A stretch of DNA of 64,000 nt, from contig NZ_FNDC01000014.1 of the NCBI RefSeq assembly GCF_900099655.1, positions 1 to 64,000 of the forward strand, given 5' to 3'. The DNA is from Planococcus glaciei (GTDB taxonomy: Bacteria; Bacillota; Bacilli; Bacillales_A; Planococcaceae). The notes below the pieces were generated by a model. The model was not told the DNA's origin. It did not search any database and saw nothing but the letters and a program-made list of their open reading frames with translations. Position 1 is the stretch's first letter; each line of letters starts with the position of its first letter. Below are positions 8,914-17,479 of this stretch, in pieces. The position numbers and the translations under genes are program-made.

Positions 8914-8997
8914 CCGAGCGTATTTTAACCTTTACAGAGCGTATTTCATTCGCAACCGAGCATATTTTAACCATAACCGAGCGTATTCTCAGAAAGT
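8914..8997. repeat. Tandem array, four units of 21-bp period
   Basis: The core CCGAGCGTATTTTAACC recurs in degenerate form with unit starts at 8914, 8935, 8956 and 8977, exactly 21 bases apart. The units are conserved at the CGAGCGTATTT core and degenerate elsewhere. The array lies between the terminators of two convergent transcription units. Each unit contains stops, so it is not coding. A second array of the same period but different sequence lies at 58993. Confidence 0.85.
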
Positions 8998-9010
8998 CAT
9001 GCTCCATCAT

Positions 9011-9044
9011 AAAAAAACCGCTCCAGCCAAAACGGCTGGAGCGG
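9011..9044 (-). terminator. Terminator of the RND efflux operon
   Basis: On the minus strand an 11-bp perfect stem (CCGCTCCAGCC/GGCTGGAGCGG) is followed by seven T. Confidence 0.92.
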
Positions 9045-9051
9045 CTCCTAA

Positions 9052-12000
9052 TTAATTCACTTGTTTCTTACGGAATTTCGCTACCACTTCATAGACGATC
9101 GGCACAATCACCAATGTCAATAAAGTCGAGCTGGTCAATCCGCCGATTACCGTGATGCCGAGGCCTTTGGAAATCAATCCGCCGCCTTCTGCTCCGATTG
9201 CAAGCGGAATGAGCGCGCCGATTGTCGCTAAAGCCGTCATCAAGATCGGACGCAGACGGGTCGAACCTGCTTCAAGCAAGGCTTCGCGAGTGGTATAGCC
9301 TTCTTTTTCTTTATGGATGACACGGTCAACCAGGACGATTGCATTCGTCACCACAATCCCGATCAGCATCAAGACACCGATCAATGCATTGACGCTCAAC
9401 GCTTCTCCTGAAATCCACAAGGCAACGAGTACACCGATTACCGTGAACGGCAAGGAGAACAGGATGGCGAATGGTGCCAGAGCGCCGCCGAATGTCACGA
9501 CGAGCACAAAGTAGACGATGGCGATTGCGGCCAGCATAGCCAATCCCAGTTGAGTAAAGGACTCATTGATCTGTTCGGTGACGCCGCCGTGGTCAATCGA
9601 CACGCCGCTTGGCAAGTCCAAATCGTCCACTTTCGCGTCGATATCCGCTGTGATTTCAGCGGCATTATTGCCTGTTACATCGGCAGTCAATGATGCAAAC
9701 ATCTGTCCGTCACGGCGGTCGATTGTATCCGGCGATTTGCCTTCTTCAACCGTCATGACGTCTCCGATGGCAACCGTTGTCCCAAGGGCAGTCGGAATTT
9801 CGACGTCTGTCACGTCTCCGATAGCTGCATAATCTTTTTGCGCCACTTCTACGTACACGTTAATATCCTTGTTTTCATGCTTGACGGTAGTCAGCACCGG
9901 CGCTTCGCCTGTGCCGCTTAACGCCATGCCGATTTGTGCTGCTGTTAAGCCGGCAGCCCCGAGTTTTTCCTGGTCGGCAACCAAGGTGTATTGGTCATAT
10001 GCTTCAGTCAGGCTGGATTCGACTTTTTCAAGCCCATCGTTTTCTTCCATCAGCGGCTGGATTTGGTCGATCGCCGTTTGGATATCTTCGATGCTGTCGC
10101 CGTACACGAAGGTTTCAATGCCGCTTGAACCGGTGGCTGAGAAGTCGAGTGCTGCCCATTCACCAGTTCCGGTCTGGCCGTTCAATTCTTCGATGAGTTT
10201 ATCGCCTTCAGTGCTGAAGTTTTCAAATTCATCGTCGTATTCAATAAAGAACAGGGCCGAGTTGCTCCCTCCGCCAAACGCAGCCATCGGGCTGTCCCCG
10301 CCAAGGGAGTACTGATAAGTCGTGACGCCGTCGCGGCCGTCGATCAACGACTCAGCGTCCAGTGCGATCTGTTCTACATTTTCAAGGGTTTGCCCTGGTT
10401 CCGGGCTGTATGTCGCCATAACCATTTTCTGTTCTTCTTCCGGCAGGAATGAGACGCCGATAACCGGTACGAGGAACAAACTCGCAACCAGTAAAACAGT
10501 TGCACCGCCGAAAGTGACGATTTTATGGTTCAACGTCCATTCCAGAATGCGGCGGTAACCGTTCGCCAATTTTCCTGGCTTGTGTTCTTTTTGTTTGGAG
10601 TTAGCTGCATCCAGATTCTGCAGCTGCTTGCCATACATCGAGTGGGCCATCATCGGTACGATGGTAACCGCAACGAGCAGGGAAGCGGATAAGGCAAATA
10701 CCACTGCTAGGGCGAATGGCAGGAACAATTCGCCGATTTGTCCGTCGACAAGTGCCAGCGGCAAGAATACGGCAATCGTTACGACCGTAGAAGAGAAAAT
10801 CGGGATGAACATTTCGCGTGTCGCTTCCCGGATCAATTCTTTGCCGCGCAGTCTTTCGCCCGGCAGAGCCATGCGGCGGTAAATATTTTCAATAACAACG
10901 ATCGAGTCATCGATGACGCGTCCAATTGCGACCGTCAAGGCGCCGAGCGTCATGATGTTTAAGGTGATATCCATTTGGTTCAATAGGAAAATCGCCATCA
11001 GCAGCGACAACGGAATTGAAATAATGGAAATGATCGTTGTTTTGAAGCTGCGCAGGAAGATCAGGATAATCACTACGGCAAAAAGGATGCCGAAGAGTGC
11101 TTTGCTGAGCATCGTTTCAACGGATTGCTCAATCGGCTCTGCTTGGTCAAAAGTGGTCGCAACGTTCAACCCATAGTCTTTTTCAAGATCTGACGCTATG
11201 TCTTTGACGGCGTTCGCCACTTCAACCGTGTTGGCTTCAGGCGATTTCACGACCTGGATGCCGATCGATTCTTCTCCGTTGGTGCGGGAAATCGATTCGG
11301 CTTCGCTCACAACTTCAATATCGGCCAATTCGCTGAGCGCCACTGTCGGCACTTGGGTTACAGGAGGGACTGCGGCGGCAGCCGGGTTCTGGCCCTGGCT
11401 CATGTCGGGAGCAGCAGGCGGAACCTGTCCTTGTTCGGCTCCAGCGGCAGCTGTTGGATCTTGCCCAGTTGGCATTTCAGTTGGTGCTCCGCCAGCCGCT
11501 TGCTGCGGCACAGCTGGAATCTGCAACGCTTTTAAATCGTCAACCGTTGTAACATTGCCATCGATGACGAGGTTTTTCAATTCGCCGTCAAAGTTTGTTA
11601 AGCCGAGCGGGAATGACAAATTCGATCCCTGGATCAATTGCTGGATTGTGTCAGGGGTCATTCCGTATTGGGCCATTTTTTCTTCATTGAAAGTCATCGT
11701 CACTTTTTGGACGCGCTGTCCGGAAATCTGCGCATCAGATAAGCCCTCGACGCCTTCAAGTTGAGGCAATACATTCTCTTCCACGGTTGTGGTCAGTTCC
11801 TCCAACGATTTTCCCGGTTCACTGATGCTGAGCGTCAGAATCGGAAAGGCGTCTAAGCTGAGGCGGGATACTTCCGGCTCGCTTGCGCCTTCCGGCAATG
11901 ACAGTTCAGAAAGTGCGGTTTCCACTTGGCGGGCTGCTTCGTCCATGTCCGTTTCGAATGTGTATTGGACTTGGATCGTTGCCGCATTTGCCAGGGACGA

Positions 12001-12249
12001 AGAAGTGACCAGTTCCACGCCGTTCATATTCTGGATGCGCTGTTCCATTGGAATCGTCAATTCTTCGACAATTTCGTCCGGTGCTGCTCCCGGATATGGA
12101 GCGATGACCGTTAAGGCAGGCAAAGTGATGCTTGGGATTGATTCTTGCTTCATCGTCAATCCGGAATACAAACCTGCAATGACAACCATTAAGGTTAAAA
12201 TCCAGATGGCGAATTTATTGTTCAGGGAAAAATCAATGATTTTTTTCAA
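9052..12249 (-). CDS. swrC: RND-family multidrug efflux transporter (SwrC/YerP type)
   Basis: A 1065-residue AcrB-like inner-membrane pump, begun at TTG 12249 behind AAAGGAG. It has the HAE1-RND layout: TM1 at residues about 13-30, a large extracytoplasmic loop, TM2-6 with TLNIMTLGALTVAIGRVIDDSIVVIENI (the proton-relay Asp pair of TM4), a second loop, and TM8-12 near the C-terminus. Residues about 245-305 are an Ala/Pro/Gln-rich low-complexity insertion in the first loop. The length matches Bacillus SwrC (surfactin self-resistance and swarming), and the partnership with an upstream TetR gene matches yerO-yerP as I remember it. Substrates are probably lipophilic or lipopeptide toxins. No membrane-fusion partner is encoded here. 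Confidence 0.88.
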   Translation of the reverse strand: MKKIIDFSLNNKFAIWILTLMVVIAGLYSGLTMKQESIPSITLPALTVIAPYPGAAPDEIVEELTIPMEQRIQNMNGVELVTSSSLANAATIQVQYTFETDMDEAARQVETALSELSLPEGASEPEVSRLSLDAFPILTLSISEPGKSLEELTTTVEENVLPQLEGVEGLSDAQISGQRVQKVTMTFNEEKMAQYGMTPDTIQQLIQGSNLSFPLGLTNFDGELKNLVIDGNVTTVDDLKALQIPAVPQQAAGGAPTEMPTGQDPTAAAGAEQGQVPPAAPDMSQGQNPAAAAVPPVTQVPTVALSELADIEVVSEAESISRTNGEESIGIQVVKSPEANTVEVANAVKDIASDLEKDYGLNVATTFDQAEPIEQSVETMLSKALFGILFAVVIILIFLRSFKTTIISIISIPLSLLMAIFLLNQMDITLNIMTLGALTVAIGRVIDDSIVVIENIYRRMALPGERLRGKELIREATREMFIPIFSSTVVTIAVFLPLALVDGQIGELFLPFALAVVFALSASLLVAVTIVPMMAHSMYGKQLQNLDAANSKQKEHKPGKLANGYRRILEWTLNHKIVTFGGATVLLVASLFLVPVIGVSFLPEEEQKMVMATYSPEPGQTLENVEQIALDAESLIDGRDGVTTYQYSLGGDSPMAAFGGGSNSALFFIEYDDEFENFSTEGDKLIEELNGQTGTGEWAALDFSATGSSGIETFVYGDSIEDIQTAIDQIQPLMEENDGLEKVESSLTEAYDQYTLVADQEKLGAAGLTAAQIGMALSGTGEAPVLTTVKHENKDINVYVEVAQKDYAAIGDVTDVEIPTALGTTVAIGDVMTVEEGKSPDTIDRRDGQMFASLTADVTGNNAAEITADIDAKVDDLDLPSGVSIDHGGVTEQINESFTQLGLAMLAAIAIVYFVLVVTFGGALAPFAILFSLPFTVIGVLVALWISGEALSVNALIGVLMLIGIVVTNAIVLVDRVIHKEKEGYTTREALLEAGSTRLRPILMTALATIGALIPLAIGAEGGGLISKGLGITVIGGLTSSTLLTLVIVPIVYEVVAKFRKKQVN

Positions 12250-12262
12250 GTCGGATGCTCCT

Positions 12263-13081
12263 TTATAAGAATTTCTTTAAGTGAAGAAGTTCTTTTTCTA
12301 TTTGTGGTTCTTGCGATAAATACAGCCATAAGGCTTCGATCAGGAATTGCTGCGGCGTGTCCTTGGCCGTCTCTTCTCTCAGAAGCTGCAGCGTAGAAAG
12401 CAATTTGTCTTTATTTGGCGCAGACATCCGGATTTTTTCTTCGACGTTCAGAAAATTTTCTTCAAGCGGGCTGAGCGGTGATGGCAAATCTGTCAAAACA
12501 GGCTCCATTTCTCCCAACTGGCTGACAATGGCATCTATGCTTGATGCAATAAAACCGGCCAGTTTTTTGGCATCCACTTGCCTGTCCAGAAAAATCAGAT
12601 TGAAGAAATATTCCCGCTTGATGCCTTCCAGGATGGTGACCAGATCATAAATGAACGGCTGGGCTTTCTCGCCGTAAGCTTCCAGCAGGTTGTTCTTATG
12701 TACAGTCAGCTGAGAAGAGCGCAGTTCATAAAACAGTTTTTCCAATTGAGCATTGCTGTCTTTCGGAAAATCTTTAAAAACCATTAAAAAGAATTCCTTG
12801 TTGGTCACTGTACGTTCGATTTCCATTTCTAATTTCCGGATAAAAATTTGCTTTTCATCTAATCCTTCTTCCAAATAAGGGGAAGAGAGATCCGCATTCA
12901 ATTCTTCGTTATAGCGCGACAGGATGTCCATAAAGAGAGTCTCTTTGGAATCAAAATGTTTATAGAATGCTCCTTTTGAAATCCCTCCGGCTTGGGCAAT
13001 TTCCTGCACCGAAGTTTGATGAAATCCTTTTAAAGAGAAAAAGTGAATCGCGTGATTCATCAATTCCTTTTTTTTGTCCAA
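12263..13081 (-). CDS. yerO: TetR-family repressor of the efflux operon (YerO-like)
   Basis: The start is TTG 13081, seven bases after AAGGAGGGA; the frame is open further upstream but that part overlaps the operators and promoter. The 272-residue product carries a TetR HTH at residues about 5-50 (KELMNHAIHFFSLKGFHQTSVQEIAQAGGISKGAFYKHFDSKE, read in two halves). The C-terminal ligand domain is longer than the usual 190-residue TetR. The efflux gene follows after 13 bases, so the repressor and pump form one operon. Two copies of a TGACC-N4-GGTCA palindrome between the promoter and the start codon point to autorepression, relieved by pump substrates. Confidence 0.87.
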   Translation of the reverse strand: MDKKKELMNHAIHFFSLKGFHQTSVQEIAQAGGISKGAFYKHFDSKETLFMDILSRYNEELNADLSSPYLEEGLDEKQIFIRKLEMEIERTVTNKEFFLMVFKDFPKDSNAQLEKLFYELRSSQLTVHKNNLLEAYGEKAQPFIYDLVTILEGIKREYFFNLIFLDRQVDAKKLAGFIASSIDAIVSQLGEMEPVLTDLPSPLSPLEENFLNVEEKIRMSAPNKDKLLSTLQLLREETAKDTPQQFLIEALWLYLSQEPQIEKELLHLKKFL

Positions 13082-13094
13082 AAAATCCCTCCTT

Positions 13095-13130
13095 GTAACC
13101 GGTTGGTCAGGAACAGTGACCGGTTGGTCA
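13095..13130. promoter_or_regulatory. Tandem TetR-type operators
   Basis: Two copies of a 15-base site, GTAACCGGTTGGTCA at 13095-13109 and GTGACCGGTTGGTCA at 13116-13130, start 21 bases apart, two helical turns. The second is a perfect palindrome (TGACC GGTT GGTCA). They lie just downstream of the predicted transcription start of the repressor-efflux operon, an ideal place for repression by its TetR protein. Site identity is inferred from position and symmetry. Confidence 0.8.
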
Positions 13131-13140
13131 GTACTATCAG

Positions 13141-13168
13141 AATATAGTTTTCGGCAAAGCGCTGTCAA
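13141..13168 (-). promoter_or_regulatory. Promoter of the yerO-swrC type operon
   Basis: On the minus strand TTGACA (13168-13163), a 16-base spacer and TATATT (13146-13141) form a near-consensus sigma-A promoter. The expected start, about 13134, puts both operators in the first 40 transcribed bases. Confidence 0.78.
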
Positions 13169-13266
13169 TTTATCCCGCTCCAGATTATTTGTCAATATTG
13201 TGGCAGGCATTTTTCTTTTTTCATGGAATACATAAAGGAAGAGGAAGTTTTTCTGCAGGAGAAAGG

Positions 13267-13797
13267 ATGGGTAGAATGAGGTATGAGTACATCAACGAAC
13301 CTACGGTTGAATTGCGGACCGAACAGCCTTATGTAGCAATTCCAATCCAAGTGACACTGAAGGATTGGGCGCAGACGACAGTTTTGCTCCCGGAAATATA
13401 CGATTGGCTGAATAAAAAAGACATTGAACCGTCTGGTGAGCCATTTTACCGGTACTGGTGCATTGGAAGTGAGGATGCCGAATTCAGCCTGGAAGTCGGT
13501 GTGCCGATTGAGCGGATGGTGGCAGGAGATGAGCGGGTGATCGCCAGTTTTATCCCGGGCGGGTCGTATGCAATTGCTGTCCATCAAGGCCATCCGGATC
13601 AGTTGGAAATTTCACTGAAGCAATTGGAAGAATGGACGAAAAAAGAAGAACTGGATATTGATAAACGCTGGGAAGCGGATGACGAAATATGGAATGGGCG
13701 CTTTGAATATTACTTGACTGATCCTGAGCTTGAGCCGGATCTGCATAAATGGCAAATTGAAATTGCATTTCTGCTGATGCAGGATGACGCTGCCTGA
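13267..13797 (+). CDS. GyrI-like/AraC effector-binding domain protein
   Basis: A 176-residue cytoplasmic protein that starts at ATG 13267 behind AGGAG (ATG 13276 is an alternative). It is a single GyrI-like small-molecule-binding domain: a first beta strand (TVELRTEQPYVAIPIQ), a helix with LPEIYDWL, the strand FYRYWCIG...FSLEVGVPI, the turn PGGSYAIAVHQGHPDQL and a terminal EIAFLLM strand. Stand-alone members bind drugs or hydrophobic cations and may sequester or sense them. It is divergent from the TetR/RND operon, and its start lies about 100 bases from that operon's -35, so shared drug-response regulation is plausible. Confidence 0.75.
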   Translation: MGRMRYEYINEPTVELRTEQPYVAIPIQVTLKDWAQTTVLLPEIYDWLNKKDIEPSGEPFYRYWCIGSEDAEFSLEVGVPIERMVAGDERVIASFIPGGSYAIAVHQGHPDQLEISLKQLEEWTKKEELDIDKRWEADDEIWNGRFEYYLTDPELEPDLHKWQIEIAFLLMQDDAA

Positions 13798-13803
13798 TAA
13801 GAA

Positions 13804-13860
13804 AGACACCTCTCTCTGAATTGGATGCGCGGGCCAATTCACAATGAGGTGCCTTTTTTG
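13804..13860. terminator. Bidirectional terminator
   Basis: An imperfect long hairpin has an inner GAATTGG/CCAATTC stem and an outer CACCTC/GAGGTG pairing, and is followed by a T run on the plus strand. It separates the convergent GyrI-like and comK genes. Confidence 0.65.
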
Positions 13861-13882
13861 TTGAGCAGGCATGATTCCTGGA

Positions 13883-14353
13883 CTATGTATTGTGCCTGTC
13901 CCGGATTTTCATATAATAATAAAGCATTTCGTACATGCGAGAGCGTTGTTTTTCCATTGTATGGATGGAGACATCCAGTTCGACAGACACCTTATGTTGT
14001 TCAAAGATGATGCGGGTCCGGGTGGGAGACAGAAACTCCGTCCGGTAATCATGATTGAAGATCCATGCGCATTCCGGATGTGTTGGTGATTTTATCGGGA
14101 ATGCCGCTACACCGTCCGTTGAAATAAGGATGGGTGTCTTTTTGTGCTGTTTCAAGTTGTGTCGATTTGCTTTTACCCGGCCATCATAGGTGGAGGCATA
14201 AAGCATACAGGCATGATCAAGCAGTTGCAAAGCGGGGAGCTGTGAATAGAACTCTCCGTGCTTTGTGACTACTTTTGTTTTGCGCTCTGTTTCAAATGAA
14301 GACATCAAGAATAAGGTGGATCGATTAATAAAATTCTCTTCGTATTTCCCCAA
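13883..14353 (-). CDS. comK: Competence transcription factor ComK
   Basis: The start is TTG 14353, six bases after AAAGGGGAG; an ATG further upstream has no ribosome site. The 156-residue protein aligns by eye with ComK: a central ASTYDGRVKANR block, then KTPILISTDGVAAFPIKSPTHPECAWI, which matches the PPIMV...FLFPTLSSTRPQCGWI block of the Bacillus protein. It lacks the last 30-40 residues of the 192-residue Bacillus form, as do several short ComK proteins outside Bacillus. ComK activates DNA-uptake genes by binding AT-boxes (AAAA-N5-TTTT). I saw no clear AT-box pair upstream. A sigma factor and a sensor kinase follow divergently. Confidence 0.85.
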   Translation of the reverse strand: MGKYEENFINRSTLFLMSSFETERKTKVVTKHGEFYSQLPALQLLDHACMLYASTYDGRVKANRHNLKQHKKTPILISTDGVAAFPIKSPTHPECAWIFNHDYRTEFLSPTRTRIIFEQHKVSVELDVSIHTMEKQRSRMYEMLYYYMKIRDRHNT

Positions 14354-14590
14354 CAAAAACTCCCCTTTCAGTATACTAGAAAATAATACCACTGGGTATG
14401 TAAGGAATCAACATAATTTTCTGAAAAAAGGATTATTATTTACATTTATATGAATCAAACGTAATGTATAAGACGCACTAAAAGAGATTTTTATATATCT
14501 ATTGGCACGTATGGTGATTGGAAGAACTTCTGCTCTTTTAATATGCTGTCGTTACCCGGGAATAACAGGAACGTTCAGAAGGAAAAAGAA

Positions 14591-15088
14591 GTGAAGAATT
14601 TCGACGAAGCGTTGGTTCAATATTCACCCATGATTTCAGCCATTATCCGGAAACTTCATATTTACCGTGATTACGATGCTTTTCGGCAAGTTGGCAGAAT
14701 AGCACTTTGGCAAGCGTGCCAGCGGTTTGATGAATCCAAAGGGAATTTTACGCCGTTTGCTTTTCGCAGCATTCAGGGTGCCATGCTTGATGAATTAAAA
14801 AAAGAATCCCGATTTTCCAGCCGTTTTGCGGTAACTGAAAACGAAGCGTTTGAATGGATCAGCGATGACCGCATTGAAGAAGGATTGCCGGAATGGCTGG
14901 ATGCCCGAATGATTTCAGAAACGGAATATGCCTTGCTCGACGATTTGTTTGTAAAAGGGAAAAGCCTTAATGATTTGGCTGTATCGTCAGGGCTTTCGCT
15001 GGCAGGGATGAAAAAGCGCCGAGAACGGGTATTGAAAAAAGTAAAAGCAAATATGGCAAGCGGCACAATTAAGCAAAATAGCCACTAA
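14591..15088 (+). CDS. Sigma-70-family RNA polymerase sigma factor
   Basis: I start at GTG 14591 because AGAAGGAA precedes it; an earlier ATG (14543) has none. In the 165-residue product, region 2 (residues about 1-75: VQYSPMISAIIRKLHIYRDYDAFRQVGRIALWQACQRFD, then FTPFAFRSIQGAMLDELKKE) carries the core-binding and -10-recognition helices. A short linker leads to a region 4-like HTH near the C-terminus (SLNDLAVSSGLSLAGMKKRRERVLKKV). There is no region 1 or 3, so it is an alternative factor of the small SigH/SigI-like kind. Its position divergent from comK suggests a competence or stationary-phase role, as with staphylococcal SigH; that is inference. Confidence 0.83.
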   Translation: MKNFDEALVQYSPMISAIIRKLHIYRDYDAFRQVGRIALWQACQRFDESKGNFTPFAFRSIQGAMLDELKKESRFSSRFAVTENEAFEWISDDRIEEGLPEWLDARMISETEYALLDDLFVKGKSLNDLAVSSGLSLAGMKKRRERVLKKVKANMASGTIKQNSH

Positions 15089-15167
15089 ATCGGTATGGGG
15101 AGTGGTACAGAGCTTTTTATGGCGGTATAATGAACTTCTTATAACTTGAAAGAAGGGAGGAGACACC

Positions 15168-16427
15168 GTGTTTCAAATGATGACGGGGATGATCAACAAT
15201 ATCTTTTTTATCATCTTTCCGATAGTTTTATATCAAATGTTTGCACCGGCAGGCAAACGAAACTTTTTTGTCAGCCATCGCGTAACGTTGACCGTGTTGT
15301 TCTCTGTTTCCATCCTTCTTTGCATGTTTTTTCCGTATCAGTTTTTGACCGATGACTATATATTTGATCTGCGGCAAGTACCGATGATTGTCGGAGCCCT
15401 TTACGGAGGGCCTCTTGTAAGTGCGATTCTTTTTATCGTTTCAGCATTGGGCCGCATGGTGATAGGCGGGGATGGTATGTACATCGCCATACTGAATCAG
15501 CTGCTCCTTGCAATGGGTGTGCCATTGCTGCGCCCTTTCTACATGCGCATCAATCGTGCAGGAAAAGTAGGATTTGTCTTCTTTATCACTTTTTTATCGT
15601 TTTTCTTTAATTTGATAGCCGGCTATTTTTTATTTGGCGACCCCATTCACGATTTGATTGATATTTGGCTGTTGCTGATGCTGAACCAAGGAGCAATTAC
15701 TGCACTCGCTGCCTTGTTGATCGAGCATATTTTGCGTCAGGAGTATATGCTGAACTCGTTAATGAAGCATGAGAAACTTGAAACCGTCAGCCATTTTGCA
15801 GCTTCCGTTTCCCATGAACTCAGAAATCCGCTTCAGAGTGTGAAGGGGTTTCTGCAGCTGATGCAGGAGCAAGAGTACAGCCGGGAAAAGCGGCTGGAAT
15901 TTCAAGGGACGATGCTGGAGGAAATAGAAGCGGCAGACCAATTAATTAATGATTACCTGTTATTTGCCAAACCCGTCCAAAAACAGTTGGAAGTTTTGAA
16001 GGTGGAGTCCGAGGTGGAGCAAGTCCTTAAAATCATGAAACCTTATGCGCATTGGGGAAAGGTGGAAATTCGCCTGGCTGAATTTCATGGAAGTGCCAAG
16101 ATTCTGGCTGACAAGCAAAAACTTCATCAGGCATTGATCAATATTATACGCAATGGCATTGAAGCGATGCCGGACGGGGGAACTTTGGATGTTGCCATCA
16201 AAGAAAGGAAAAACGAAGTTTCAATTAAAGTGAACGACGCTGGAAACGGTATGACAAAAGAAGAAATCCAGCGCCTCGGCGAACCGTACTTTTCAACCAA
16301 ATCAAAAGGCACCGGCCTAGGCATGATGGTAACTTACAGCATCATCCGCCAAATGGGCGGGGAGATCCAGGTAAGTTCAGAAAAAGGAAAAGGCACTTCG
16401 TTCACGTTGAGCTTTCCATTAGTTTGA
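15168..16427 (+). CDS. Sensor histidine kinase with 5TM (5TMR-LYT-type) sensor domain
   Basis: A 419-residue kinase (GTG start 15168 behind GGGAGGAG). Residues 1-190 hold about six hydrophobic segments with the signature DLRQVPMIVGALYGGPLVSAIL, typical of the 5TMR-LYT sensor region. The HisKA dimerisation box follows (FAASVSHELRNPLQSVKGFLQLM, phospho-acceptor His), then HATPase motifs: N-box NIIRNGIEAM, G1 VNDAGNGM, F/G2 PYFSTKSKGTGLGMMVTYSI. The arrangement resembles KinB/sporulation-type orphan kinases. There is no response regulator next to it. It follows the sigma-factor gene by 79 bases, possibly in one transcript. Confidence 0.9.
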   Translation: MFQMMTGMINNIFFIIFPIVLYQMFAPAGKRNFFVSHRVTLTVLFSVSILLCMFFPYQFLTDDYIFDLRQVPMIVGALYGGPLVSAILFIVSALGRMVIGGDGMYIAILNQLLLAMGVPLLRPFYMRINRAGKVGFVFFITFLSFFFNLIAGYFLFGDPIHDLIDIWLLLMLNQGAITALAALLIEHILRQEYMLNSLMKHEKLETVSHFAASVSHELRNPLQSVKGFLQLMQEQEYSREKRLEFQGTMLEEIEAADQLINDYLLFAKPVQKQLEVLKVESEVEQVLKIMKPYAHWGKVEIRLAEFHGSAKILADKQKLHQALINIIRNGIEAMPDGGTLDVAIKERKNEVSIKVNDAGNGMTKEEIQRLGEPYFSTKSKGTGLGMMVTYSIIRQMGGEIQVSSEKGKGTSFTLSFPLV

Positions 16428-16434
16428 TAAATAA

Positions 16435-16465
16435 CAAAACGGCTGCCAAAAAGGCAGCCGTTTTG
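16435..16465. terminator. Bidirectional terminator
   Basis: A 13-bp perfect stem CAAAACGGCTGCC/GGCAGCCGTTTTG with an A5 loop lies between the convergent kinase and uvsE genes. Confidence 0.93.
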
Positions 16466-16467
16466 TT

Positions 16468-17340
16468 TTATTTTTGCGCCAACTGTTTTACAAAAGGCAG
16501 GACCGCCTGTTCTTTCAATTTTGCTTCGAACATAATATCTGCATCCGTATCGCCGAGCAGCAAAAGGAGTTCGTTAAAGTCGGCTTCCGATACCAGTTCA
16601 TGGTGGCGCAGGTCGGTGAAGCCTTCCTTGCCTGTGCTGATATGGATTTTGGGTATGCCGAAGCCTTCCCAAGTCGCTAAAATCTCGGCAAAGTCTACAG
16701 GCTTCCCATCATTGTTGCAATTATGGTGATGAATATCAAAGCAGACCGGAACGCCGCACATTTTGCTGACATCGAGTACGTCGCGGACCGTAAATGTTTT
16801 ATCGTCATTTTCGAGCCGCAGCCGCCGTTTGATGCTGTTGGAGAGGTTCAGGTAATTTTCTGCAAAGCGGGCTTTTGCGCTTTCCTTGTCTCCGTATGCT
16901 CCGCCGGTGTGCAAAATCAAGTCGTTTCCACCGAGCAGCTGGATCAGCCGGTCGTGGTATTCCAGATCTTCAATGGATTTTTTAACCACTTCCGGTTTTG
17001 GTGAATTGAGTACCGTGTATTGTCCCGGGTGCATGGAAACGCGCATTTGTGATGCTTCGACCAATAAACGGATTTGTTCTGCAATGGCCAGGAAGTCCGG
17101 GTCTTCCCACCAGATCCAGTCGTTGACGGGGTGGGTCGATAATGGAATCATCGAACTTGAAGCCCGGTAGAAAAAAATATTGTTTTCTATATTCCATTGA
17201 ATTATTTCCAAGGTTGTCTGCATATTCTTTAAAGTCAATTCTTTGATTTTTGCTGTACCTTCCGCTTCAACCGTAGCAAGGCGCAAAGTTCTAAAAACGG
17301 TTTTCAGCTCAGTGTTCATGCATGCATAGCCTAGTCTCAT
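16468..17340 (-). CDS. uvsE: UV damage endonuclease UvsE/UvdE
   Basis: A 290-residue enzyme begun at ATG 17340, nine bases after AAGGAG. It matches UvdE: MRLGYACMN at the start, then NIFFYRASSSMIPLSTH, MHPGQYTVLNSP, ILHTGGAYGDKE, CFDIHHHNCN and KIHISTGKEG. The conserved His, Glu and Asp in these blocks bind the three metal ions of the TIM-barrel (AP-endonuclease-2-like) fold. It nicks DNA 5' to cyclobutane dimers, 6-4 photoproducts and other helix distortions in a light-independent alternative to UvrABC. Its presence fits an organism exposed to sunlight. Confidence 0.95.
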   Translation of the reverse strand: MRLGYACMNTELKTVFRTLRLATVEAEGTAKIKELTLKNMQTTLEIIQWNIENNIFFYRASSSMIPLSTHPVNDWIWWEDPDFLAIAEQIRLLVEASQMRVSMHPGQYTVLNSPKPEVVKKSIEDLEYHDRLIQLLGGNDLILHTGGAYGDKESAKARFAENYLNLSNSIKRRLRLENDDKTFTVRDVLDVSKMCGVPVCFDIHHHNCNNDGKPVDFAEILATWEGFGIPKIHISTGKEGFTDLRHHELVSEADFNELLLLLGDTDADIMFEAKLKEQAVLPFVKQLAQK

Positions 17341-17479
17341 ATTCTTCAACTCCTTAAGGAGTCTATACCCCTTTTGGGGAAGGGTTAGCGGTCGATTTTC
17401 ATAAAAAGTGCAGGAAGTTTTAAAGAAGATAAGCGCCGGACAGCTGATGTATAATGGAAAACAACAAGTACCGGGAGGG

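Noticed and set aside
8914-8997. CRISPR array
   Set aside because: Units are contiguous and degenerate at 21-base period, with no constant repeat plus unique spacer pattern and no cas genes nearby.
9317-11764. Long plus-strand frames opposite the RND gene
   Set aside because: They mirror the codon pattern of the real minus-strand gene and have no ribosome sites or recognisable motifs.
13082-13210. N-terminal extension of the TetR regulator
   Set aside because: It would place the promoter and both operators inside the coding region; a strong ribosome site precedes TTG 13081.
17418-17455. Sigma-A promoter upstream of the SRPBCC gene
   Set aside because: TATAAT at 17450 is good, but no acceptable -35 lies at the right distance; kept only as a hint for start choice.
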